From NCBI GenBank assembly GCA_002347755.1, contig DDXT01000015.1, positions 1 through 19,185 of the forward strand: a DNA stretch of 19,185 nucleotides, in the 5' to 3' direction. Below are positions 1-7,030 of this stretch, piece by piece (positions within the stretch are counted from its first letter, which is position 1; every line of letters starts with the position of its first letter). The position numbers and the translations under genes were made by a program. The notes below the pieces were generated by a model, which had not been told where the DNA came from, made no database searches, and was given only the letters and a program-made list of their open reading frames with translations. Origin of the DNA: Caryophanales bacterium UBA2253. GTDB taxonomy: Bacteria > Bacillota_I > Bacilli_A > ML615J-28 > CAG-698.

Positions 1-20
1 ATTTAGTTTTCAAAGACCTT
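1..20 (-). promoter_or_regulatory. boxA-like antitermination element of a leftward stable-RNA leader
   Basis: Read on the minus strand this is AAGGTCTTTGAAAACTAAAT. It matches the TCTTTGAAAACT core that Bacillota carry just upstream of 16S and 23S rRNA, where Nus factors load for antitermination. It lies about 80 bases downstream of a consensus promoter with no open reading frame between them. The rRNA gene itself would be outside the window, so the assignment is inferred from the leader. Confidence 0.6.
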
Positions 21-78
21 ATTTGTTATTTCCCGATATTTTTGGTCCGAATGACCAGAATTACCGAAATTTTCCAAT

Positions 79-100
79 GGTTGCGTTTTGGAGAGCAACC
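79..100 (-). other. hairpin at the predicted 5' end of the P2 transcript
   Basis: On the minus strand GGTTGC and GCAACC form a 6-bp stem around a 10-base loop. The first G lies at the expected +1 of the promoter at 107-135, so the transcript could begin directly with this stem. A 5'-terminal stem can protect RNA from decay. The start point is inferred from promoter spacing only. Confidence 0.4.
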
Positions 101-106
101 TTGAAT

Positions 107-135
107 ATTATACTATAAAGCACTATATTTGTCAA
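107..135 (-). promoter_or_regulatory. sigma-A promoter P2, exact consensus
   Basis: The minus strand reads TTGACA (135-130), a 17-base spacer, then TATAAT (112-107). Both hexamers and the spacing match the consensus exactly. The predicted start is about base 100. It drives transcription leftward out of the window and has no coding sequence beneath it. Confidence 0.8.
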
Positions 136-284
136 ACATTTTATTTCTTTTTTTGCGGATTTGGCACTTTGCGAAACCAGATAAATCAAACGGTGGAAAA
201 CTAATTTCCGCCCATAAAATTGGTCTGTTCTTGGAAAATGGTCCAATTCCAAAAAAAAAGGGTCTTTCAAATGAGTGCTTGATA

Positions 285-313
285 ATTATAATCCTTTCAA
301 AACTAAAAGTCAA
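285..313 (-). promoter_or_regulatory. sigma-A promoter P1, upstream of P2
   Basis: The minus strand reads TTGACT (313-308), a 17-base spacer, then TATAAT (290-285), one mismatch from consensus. The predicted start is about base 278. In P1 and P2 alike the -10 box is followed by three bases and then CAAG, which suggests a matched tandem pair. It begins just past the terminator of the amidase gene. Confidence 0.75.
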
Positions 314-327
314 CGGTCTTTTGCACG

Positions 328-353
328 AAAAAAGAATTGCTTTCGCAATTCTT
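328..353 (-). terminator. terminator of the amidase lipoprotein gene
   Basis: Minus-strand stem AAGAATTGC, loop GAAA, stem GCAATTCTT, then a T run. The 9-bp perfect stem overlaps the TAA stop (352-354) by two bases. It separates the amidase gene from the promoters at 285-313 and 107-135. Confidence 0.85.
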
Positions 354-2769
354 ATATTACATAGATCTTAAATACTTTTGTCAAGGTTTCGTCGCCGATT
401 TCCATCGTAACGGATAAGGTTACCAAGGTTTGGCGTTCCGGTTTATGATATGTTCCCGTATCGCTCAAGTACTCCGGATGGCTGGATGACCAAGACAAAA
501 CCGCTTCATAATCTTCGTTTTGGCTTGGCAAAACCAAGTCCTGGCTGGTTTCTCTCGGGATGATGTTGTTATACATATAAAGATATAAGCTGGAGAATTT
601 CTCGCTGGTCGTCATCCCCAAGGCCAAGACCGGGTAATCATAAACAAATTGGTTTCCGTTTAATGAAAGGACCAAACGAAGATTGACCAGAGTATCGTTG
701 ATTAATTCTTGGTTTACCAATCCATCGCTGCTGATTGCGGCTTCGTTATCATTGGAAAATGTATAACTGACCGGTTCATTCATTTGAAGCAGGAACAACT
801 GGAATTCCACCATCTTCAAAAACTCTTGCCATCGCCCCGCTGAACTGCGGATGACGGCCGGGCAGCCCTTCCCGGAGAAATCATTGTGCTGTTTGATTGC
901 ATCGAGGCCCAACCCGTATTGGTTAAGCAAAGACGCAACCAGCCAGGCTGTTCTCCGCAGGGTCCTTTGATAGTTTCCGCCCAGATTGATGCAGGTTTCG
1001 ATTCCGATTCCGTTCTGATTTCCCCCGCCGATGCACCAGGCTTGATAATCATTGTTAAAATAAGTGGTCCCGTAAGCATGGCTTCCGTCCCCCGCGTGCC
1101 AGGCGATCTCGTCATTCGGAACATGTTGGAAACAATTGGTATCGTCGATCGAATAATGCCAGGAAGCCACGCGGCCGGAAAGAGAATTTGCCTGGGCATG
1201 GATGTATTGATCAACGCCGATGGCGGTGTCGTTGGCCCCACTCATTCCCGTGTCATGAATGACAATGTATTTCACTCCGCCCGGCATCTTCTGGCCGATC
1301 AGCCCCGTTCCCGGCCGCATTTGATTGACCGTGTTCGGATAAACAATGCTTTTCGTTACAACGACTTCTTCTTCATAGGGAATGGTTATGCGGTTGCTTG
1401 CACTGGCAGGAAACAAGTTTGTCATATAATTGTTTATGAAGTTGGTTTTGTCCATTTCGGATACTCCCTTTGATTCATAATTAAAAACATACTGATACTT
1501 TCGATTGGAAATCTCATAAGTTGCAATCAGGTTTACGGTTTGGGCTTGAAGAGTTGGATTCAGCTCGCCGTTTACGACCATTCCGGGACAGCTTCCCAGC
1601 CAAGATAACCCGCGATCATAAACGGATTCGGTTTGAGGAAGAAGCCCGCTTTCCAAATCAATCATCGGCCCGACGGTTTCTTCCAGCCATTGGTTGGTAT
1701 TTTGAACTTGGGTGGCGGCGGGAATCATCAGGATTTTTACGGATTTGGAACAGGTTTTGGTTCGTTCCTGGTAAGTTACATTAATGGATATGGTGGCATA
1801 ACGGTCCATTTTATCGGGAGTGATCTGTCCTTGATCAGTGATGAAAGCGGAATTGGTTTGATAACTGACGCTCATTTCGTAAAGCGGATGGGAAGTCAAA
1901 AATTCTACATTCGCGCTGATCTCATCGGGAATGGCCGCTTTTAAATAAACGCCAATCACTTCCAAAGGATCAAATACTGTAACGGAATAGTTTACTAAGG
2001 AACCGGGATCACTCACTAAAACGATGGTGATGACAGCCGTTCCGGCTTTTTTGGCAGTGATCAGTCCGGAAAGATCAACTTCCAAAATTGTAGAATTAGA
2101 CGATGAGAAAACAAATTCGTCGCCACCGGCACTGTTTACATTAAGCTGGGCGGTTTGTCCCATCTCGATCTCGCTTAAGCCTTCTACATTGATAATGGAA
2201 GTTTTTAAAACCGTCAGATCTTTATGAAAGTCCAAGCTGACATTTTCAAGCGTAATGGTAACGGTGAGTCTGACGATCTGGTCTTCGGATTGCCTGCTTA
2301 CCGCTCCTTGGTTATTTAGTACTTCCGGATTATTGGTTGAATATTCATAAACGGCTCCGGAAGCGTTGTCTTCCGTTGGAAGCTCCAAATCCTCAGAAAC
2401 ATTCAAAGGAATGTCATCAAGCAGCGCCGCCGCCAAGGCATTGATCCTTTGAATGGTTTCATGATCGGGAGAAACCACCGAAACAGAAAGCGAAGCCGAA
2501 GCCTGGGTTTTATTGACCAAAACCGTGATCGTGGCGGTTCCTTCCGAAATTCCTTCAATTATTCCTTCCTCAACTTTTACTATTCCATCATCCGAGGATG
2601 ACCAGATAAATTCGGCTGAAGCTTTGGAGGATACGGCGGTAAGAAGCACCGCTTCCCCCACGGTGATGGTTGTCGGTCCGGTCAATTCGACCGTAACCTT
2701 CGTGTCGGCGCATCCGAACAGAAGGGACAATGTCGCCGCCATAAATAAAATAAACCCTTTTTTCTTCAT
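352..2769 (-). CDS. lipoprotein N-acetylmuramoyl-L-alanine amidase (Amidase_2) with Ig-like domains
   Basis: An 805-residue exported protein. Residues 1-20 are a lipoprotein signal ending in the lipobox LLFGC, with Cys20 as the likely lipidated residue. BIG2-like Ig domains cover about 25-98 and 190-266. Atrophied-Ig-type segments cover about 105-185, 268-345 and 670-805. The catalytic Amidase_2 (T7 lysozyme-like) domain is about 498-650, beginning VKYIVIHDTG and including KQHNDFSGKGCP. His505, His628 and Cys636 are the expected zinc ligands. The family cleaves the bond between MurNAc and L-Ala, releasing stem peptides. The start follows an AAGGAA ribosome site 11 bases upstream; an overlapping ATG seven bases upstream is out of frame. 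It has its own promoter and terminator. It could supply peptide-free glycan to the large operon, but that link is inferred. The amidase call is firm; the physiological role is not. Confidence 0.88.
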   Translation of the reverse strand: MKKKGFILFMAATLSLLFGCADTKVTVELTGPTTITVGEAVLLTAVSSKASAEFIWSSSDDGIVKVEEGIIEGISEGTATITVLVNKTQASASLSVSVVSPDHETIQRINALAAALLDDIPLNVSEDLELPTEDNASGAVYEYSTNNPEVLNNQGAVSRQSEDQIVRLTVTITLENVSLDFHKDLTVLKTSIINVEGLSEIEMGQTAQLNVNSAGGDEFVFSSSNSTILEVDLSGLITAKKAGTAVITIVLVSDPGSLVNYSVTVFDPLEVIGVYLKAAIPDEISANVEFLTSHPLYEMSVSYQTNSAFITDQGQITPDKMDRYATISINVTYQERTKTCSKSVKILMIPAATQVQNTNQWLEETVGPMIDLESGLLPQTESVYDRGLSWLGSCPGMVVNGELNPTLQAQTVNLIATYEISNRKYQYVFNYESKGVSEMDKTNFINNYMTNLFPASASNRITIPYEEEVVVTKSIVYPNTVNQMRPGTGLIGQKMPGGVKYIVIHDTGMSGANDTAIGVDQYIHAQANSLSGRVASWHYSIDDTNCFQHVPNDEIAWHAGDGSHAYGTTYFNNDYQAWCIGGGNQNGIGIETCINLGGNYQRTLRRTAWLVASLLNQYGLGLDAIKQHNDFSGKGCPAVIRSSAGRWQEFLKMVEFQLFLLQMNEPVSYTFSNDNEAAISSDGLVNQELINDTLVNLRLVLSLNGNQFVYDYPVLALGMTTSEKFSSLYLYMYNNIIPRETSQDLVLPSQNEDYEAVLSWSSSHPEYLSDTGTYHKPERQTLVTLSVTMEIGDETLTKVFKIYVI

Positions 2770-2794
2770 ACATCATAGATTTCCTTTATTACTT

Positions 2795-2822
2795 ATTATA
2801 CACGGTTTTTCAAAATTCTCAA
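2795..2822 (-). promoter_or_regulatory. sigma-A promoter of the amidase lipoprotein gene
   Basis: The minus strand reads TTGAGA (2822-2817), a 16-base spacer, then TATAAT (2800-2795). The ribosome site AAGGAA lies at 2786-2781. The promoter sits between the terminator of the 1303-residue lipoprotein gene and the amidase start, so the amidase is its own transcription unit. Confidence 0.75.
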
Positions 2823-2846
2823 TGGCTTTTTATGGATTGAGAGATT

Positions 2847-2881
2847 AAAAAAATAGGGCGATTCCTTTCGGAATCACCCTA
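2847..2881 (-). terminator. terminator of the 1303-residue lipoprotein gene
   Basis: Minus-strand stem TAGGGTGATTCC, loop GAAA, stem GGAATCGCCCTA, with one G-T pair, followed by seven T. It lies 22 bases after the TAA stop at 2903-2905. The 12-bp stem with a GNRA-type loop makes it a textbook intrinsic terminator. Confidence 0.92.
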
Positions 2882-2902
2882 AGTTTTTAAAGTCTCAGTT
2901 GA

Positions 2903-5900
2903 TTAAGCAACCGGGTTCCATTTTGCGTAAAGAACAACGTCAACAATTCCCAATCCAACTGGAGTCATTGTTGCCTTGTTGGTCAATGCAGCATCAAGAT
3001 ACCATCCACCAAAGGTGAAGCCGGTCTTTACAACTGTTAAAGGAGTGACAGCCGTATCGCCGCCAGTGTAAGTCATTGTCAGGCCATCAACATAGGTCTG
3101 AGAAGCGGTTGCATCCAAAGTCCAAGTGTTGGCAAGGAATTGATTGCGGTAAGTACCGTAAGCATAAAGCCCTGTCAAATATTCTCTAATACGGCTATTA
3201 GATCCAGAAATGTCGTTTACAACTCCCGCGTATGAGCTTGCCGGGAAATAATGGAATTCATACGGTAAACCGAATCTTCCCAGTAAATCTCTTCCGCCAT
3301 TATGGCCGATCTGAGTCGTATCATTTAGCCAGTACAGAAGCGGCAGCCATTTAGCGTTGTAAGCAGCCTGACGGAAGAATTGAGTAGCCGTTCCGGTTGC
3401 ATCAACAGTCAAAGCTTCAAGGTTTGCAGTCTCGTCAGCGGCGCTGTCTTTGTACAATTCGAACAAATAAGTTCTCATGTTAGGCATAGTGAACCACGCT
3501 GTCAAGTAAGTCACAGTTGCAAATTCCGCGTAAGTTGCAGGCAATGCAGGATAAGCTTTTGCTTGCAAGTGAGCATACAAGTCAGTCAGGAACAAAGTTG
3601 AAACTTGCGCTTGAGTCTGAGTGTAAATCGATCCACCGTTTAATACTAAATCGATGTTTAAAGGAACGCTTAACTTAGTATCATATTCGCTTTGTAACCA
3701 TGCATGATCAACGATCAGGTCTTTGACGCCTTGAGCGATTGGATCATAAGCGCGGTATACAGCCAATAATTTTTGCAGATAATCAGCATCAGCTGTCTGT
3801 AATTTCAAAGCAGCAATTCTGACATCCCAGAAAGCCGCGCTTCTGGTAGCCTGAGCTGTGAACAATGCATCATCGAAGCCAAGGTCCGCAAGCGGAGTCA
3901 GCATCGGTTTGTCATAGTTGCGATAAGTTTGAGCAGCTTTCAGGTTAGTGTCGACGCCGGTGAGCAAGCCAGCATAGTATGCAGCGATGGCCGCAGCGAT
4001 CTCTTCAGGAGTCTTTTCGCCTGTTCCGCTTGGGAATACGGCGGCAGTTTCAACTGCTGGATCAGCTTTGGCGGCTTCATAATTGTCCATCTTGAGTTGA
4101 GCTGCAGCGATGTTGTTGTTGTAGAAGTTGTAACGGAAATCGTTTTGCGGAGCCAAGTTGTATTTTTCAATAGTGAGCTTCACTCCGGTTTGACAGAAGA
4201 CACCCATGATCGGTTGGTTTTCTTGAGTCTTGAAGGTCATTCCGTATCCATTGGCAGGAATGGTAATGGTAGTGTCGGCTTCTTTCATCTTGCTTTGGAT
4301 GACGCCGAATTCACTGCCGATAACGACGGTGCCGTCTGCAGAAGCGGTAAAGCCTTTACGATAGCCGTCATAACCAAGGTATTGTTCACGAGTTCCTTTG
4401 CTGGTCAGAGGAACGCCGTCAACGTCATTTCCGGATCCATAAGTGGCAAACGGTACTTTGGCTTCTTTATCAGTTAGGTTAACAAAGAAGACTGCCCAGT
4501 TTCCGCCGGTCTTTTCTCTTAAGTTTGCATATTCATAAGTAGGAACTCCGGCTGCGCTAACTGCGGTGATGTAAACAGTCACGTAATCCATTGGGAAGTA
4601 TTGATATCTTCTTCCATCAGGGTTAGCGGTGAAAGTTGTCGATCCGTCAGTATCAGCATTGACATAGATTGTATAACCAGAATAGTAACTCCAGTATTGT
4701 TGTCCGGTATAAGTAGCCGATCCGACCATCTTGTCCCAGTAACTGAAGGTGTTCAACAAGTCATACTTGTAATCAGCAACAGCCGATTTCTGTTCAGAGA
4801 AACGTCCGCCGATGTACAAAGCATTTGGATCTTCCGCGATACCAGTCTTGACAACGAACGAAATTGTTGAATCAGCAACGCCGTCTTTCTTGAAGGTAGC
4901 GGTTAATAATGATTCGTGATAACGCAAGTATTGGGTCTTCAAGGTTACGCCATCGAAATCTTCTTCGTTTCCGGCCCATTCAATGGTGACGCCAGGAGCA
5001 GTAGCAACGCTGGCAGGAAGTCCGGTGATGGTGTTTCCGCCAACACGGTCAGCAACTCCGTAAGGGAAGTATGAAGGAACGGTTCCAATCAAAGCTGGGT
5101 CAGCGACGAAGTCGAAAACGGCTTTGCTGGTGTCGGTTGCCGCAAGAGCGGTAACGTTGACGGTTCCGGTTCCGGTGACAGCCGGGTCAAAACGATCATC
5201 AGTGAAAGTAACTGTGTAAACGACCGGAGTGTCAGCAGCCAAATCACGAGTGACGTATTTTCCGGTGTTGTCAAATACGGTGGCAACGTCAGATGCCCAA
5301 GCCATATCCAAATTGAATTTGGAATCAACGGTCGGCAGAACGATGTTGCTGTTAGAAGCCTTATTAGCTAAAGGAGCCAAATCGCCTTCAGTTAAAATGT
5401 AAGCGATCTTCTCTTCCATTGAATATCCCTTAACGGTCAGAGCATAGCTCAGAGGGATTCCGACCGCACCGGTTGTAACGGTTGCGGACAAAGTAACAAC
5501 TGTATCATCATTAGGACGAGTATAGACTCCGTCTTTGGTCAACATTGGCGCATTGTTGGTTGCCCAGGCAATGGTTGTTCCCTTTAATGATGTGAGTAAT
5601 GAAAGGTCAGCAGTAACTTTACTTGGATCGGTTGCTTTTAAGTAATCATAGAAGAAAGCATCCAAGTAGTTTTTAACAAGTTCATTGCTCTTGAAAGCAT
5701 TGTCGTCTACGTCAAGGACTAACTTGAGCGTCAGAACTTCTTCAACCATGAAGGTCCCGTATTCAACTTTGCAAGTCAGGACGGTTTGCGCATCAGCGGT
5801 GATGGTTTCATCATAATCGAATACGCCATCGGTAATGGCCGTCGCGTCAGCTTTTGTCCAAGTAACCATGACTTTGTCATTGGCATAAACCGGAAGATCA

Positions 5901-6814
5901 AAATCAGCGCCAACAAATTCAGGCATGTTAGCCTTGATATGGTTCAGGGCTCTCATTCCGATTTCAAGATCAGTTCCTCTTTCATATACATCAACGACCT
6001 GGTCGGCGGAAACTTCCGGATCCAACGCTGAGGTGGCGGTGATGGTAACGGTGCCGCTCTTTAACGGAGTAACAAGGCCTAATCCGTCAACAATGGCAAC
6101 GGTTGGATCGCTCGATGTCCAAAACAAACCTTTGTAAGCGGCGGCAGGAGTAATGTTGGTTGGGAACGCGATCGGTTCGCCAACATACATGGATTCTTGT
6201 CCCATAATGAAGATGGTGCTTGGTGCGAAATCATCCAAAGTAATAACCGGAATTACCGTAATGGTAACTTCAGCCGTAATGGTCGGTTGATCTTGAACCG
6301 ATACGGTGACAATTGCTTGTCCGGCTGCAACCGCAGTGATGACACCCGCTTCAACAGTGGCAACGGCTTCGTTGCTTGAAGCATAAACTAAAGTCAGAAC
6401 TTCAGCAGTTCCGCCCAACACAGGAGTGACAGTAACTTCATCCCCTGCGGTAACGGTTACCGCTGCTTCGGAGAAGTTCAAGGTAATTGGAGCCTTAGCT
6501 TTTACAATTACGGTCGCTTCTACTTTAACTTCTGGATAATCCGTAAGCGATACGGTGATCTTTGCGGTTCCCGCCGAAACAGCTGTGACAACGCCCGCGG
6601 CTACGGTAGCAACGGCAGCATTGTCAGTGGCATATTCCAGTGTCAAGCCTTCGGCGCCGACTACTTCAGGGACAATCGTGGCGGTCTCGCCAACGGTGGT
6701 CGTGAAGGAAGTTGTCGTCAAAGACAAGGTAGGTGTAACAGCTTCGTTACATCCAACAAAGAAAATTCCAAAAGCAATTAGTAATGCAATGATTAAAAAT
6801 CCTTTTCTTTTCAT
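2903..6814 (-). CDS. large surface lipoprotein with BIG2 Ig-like domains and an InlB-type repeat
   Basis: A 1303-residue protein. Residues 1-22 are a lipoprotein signal ending FFVGC, with Cys22 as the likely lipidated residue. Three BIG2-like domains follow at about 30-104, 110-188 and 195-277, with the usual S..TVGET...A.V.AG.ATI pattern. Atrophied-Ig-like segments cover about 280-367, 372-463 and 465-556. The C-terminus (about 1243-1299) is an InlB B-repeat/Listeria-Bacteroides repeat with TGFTFGGWYLD and VVLYAKWN. Residues about 660-1240 match no family I recognise; they are Tyr- and Ala-rich and partly helical. No enzyme motif was found. The ribosome site AAGGAG is 6 bases before the ATG. 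It has its own promoter, a possible operator and a terminator. It is likely an adhesin or surface-binding protein; the substrate is unknown. An unrecognised catalytic domain in the middle is possible. Confidence 0.8.
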   Translation of the reverse strand: MKRKGFLIIALLIAFGIFFVGCNEAVTPTLSLTTTSFTTTVGETATIVPEVVGAEGLTLEYATDNAAVATVAAGVVTAVSAGTAKITVSLTDYPEVKVEATVIVKAKAPITLNFSEAAVTVTAGDEVTVTPVLGGTAEVLTLVYASSNEAVATVEAGVITAVAAGQAIVTVSVQDQPTITAEVTITVIPVITLDDFAPSTIFIMGQESMYVGEPIAFPTNITPAAAYKGLFWTSSDPTVAIVDGLGLVTPLKSGTVTITATSALDPEVSADQVVDVYERGTDLEIGMRALNHIKANMPEFVGADFDLPVYANDKVMVTWTKADATAITDGVFDYDETITADAQTVLTCKVEYGTFMVEEVLTLKLVLDVDDNAFKSNELVKNYLDAFFYDYLKATDPSKVTADLSLLTSLKGTTIAWATNNAPMLTKDGVYTRPNDDTVVTLSATVTTGAVGIPLSYALTVKGYSMEEKIAYILTEGDLAPLANKASNSNIVLPTVDSKFNLDMAWASDVATVFDNTGKYVTRDLAADTPVVYTVTFTDDRFDPAVTGTGTVNVTALAATDTSKAVFDFVADPALIGTVPSYFPYGVADRVGGNTITGLPASVATAPGVTIEWAGNEEDFDGVTLKTQYLRYHESLLTATFKKDGVADSTISFVVKTGIAEDPNALYIGGRFSEQKSAVADYKYDLLNTFSYWDKMVGSATYTGQQYWSYYSGYTIYVNADTDGSTTFTANPDGRRYQYFPMDYVTVYITAVSAAGVPTYEYANLREKTGGNWAVFFVNLTDKEAKVPFATYGSGNDVDGVPLTSKGTREQYLGYDGYRKGFTASADGTVVIGSEFGVIQSKMKEADTTITIPANGYGMTFKTQENQPIMGVFCQTGVKLTIEKYNLAPQNDFRYNFYNNNIAAAQLKMDNYEAAKADPAVETAAVFPSGTGEKTPEEIAAAIAAYYAGLLTGVDTNLKAAQTYRNYDKPMLTPLADLGFDDALFTAQATRSAAFWDVRIAALKLQTADADYLQKLLAVYRAYDPIAQGVKDLIVDHAWLQSEYDTKLSVPLNIDLVLNGGSIYTQTQAQVSTLFLTDLYAHLQAKAYPALPATYAEFATVTYLTAWFTMPNMRTYLFELYKDSAADETANLEALTVDATGTATQFFRQAAYNAKWLPLLYWLNDTTQIGHNGGRDLLGRFGLPYEFHYFPASSYAGVVNDISGSNSRIREYLTGLYAYGTYRNQFLANTWTLDATASQTYVDGLTMTYTGGDTAVTPLTVVKTGFTFGGWYLDAALTNKATMTPVGLGIVDVVLYAKWNPVA

Positions 6815-6868
6815 TTCTTTCTCCTTTTTTGATTTTTGTAATGAAACGTAATAGTCTATGTAAAAACA

Positions 6869-6882
6869 TAAAAACGTTTACG
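6869..6882 (-). promoter_or_regulatory. LacI-family/cre-like operator at the transcription start
   Basis: The plus-strand reading TAAAAACGTTTACG agrees with the catabolite-responsive-element consensus TGWAARCGYTWNCA at 12 of 14 positions, with the central CG intact. It covers the predicted start point (about 6881) of the promoter at 6888-6916, where a bound CcpA or LacI-type repressor would block initiation. The regulator is not in this window. The site was judged by eye and could be chance in AT-rich DNA. Confidence 0.45.
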
Positions 6883-6887
6883 AAATT

Positions 6888-6916
6888 ATTATAGCACAAT
6901 AAATTAAAAATGTGAA
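6888..6916 (-). promoter_or_regulatory. sigma-A promoter of the large lipoprotein gene
   Basis: The minus strand reads TTCACA (6916-6911), a 17-base spacer ending TGC, then TATAAT (6893-6888). The TGC directly before the -10 makes it an extended -10 promoter. The predicted start is about 6881, giving a 66-base leader before the ATG. Confidence 0.8.
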
Positions 6917-6990
6917 GTCCATATTTTTAAATTAAGGCTGAAAAAACATTTATTATTTTCATCACCCGGTCGCTCGCTTTTTTCGAAGCC

Positions 6991-7026
6991 AAAAACAAGA
7001 AAAACCACGCTTTTTGGCGTGGTTTT
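6991..7026 (-). terminator. terminator of the ten-gene peptidoglycan-sugar operon
   Basis: Minus-strand stem AAAACCACGC, loop CAAAAA, stem GCGTGGTTTT, then a T-rich tail TTCTTGTTTTTGG. The 10-bp stem is perfect and begins a few bases after the TAG stop at 7031-7033. It ends the operon before the separately promoted lipoprotein gene. Confidence 0.88.
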
Positions 7027-7030
7027 CAGA

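Larger units (their letters stand above)
1..278 (-). other. probable rRNA operon leader region (no protein gene seen)
   Basis: This stretch contains two tandem consensus promoters, a hairpin at the predicted start of the downstream transcript and a boxA-like element, all pointing left. The short open frames here cross the promoters and lack good ribosome sites. Tandem strong promoters plus boxA is the classic layout of an rrn leader in Gram-positive bacteria. A tRNA or other stable-RNA operon is the main alternative. Every gene in the window points the same way, as expected near a leading-strand rrn operon. Confidence 0.55.

Noticed and set aside
61..371. Short open frames on both strands in the left intergenic region
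   Set aside because: They cross consensus promoters or a terminator, have no good ribosome site and show no protein-like pattern; the region reads as an RNA leader.
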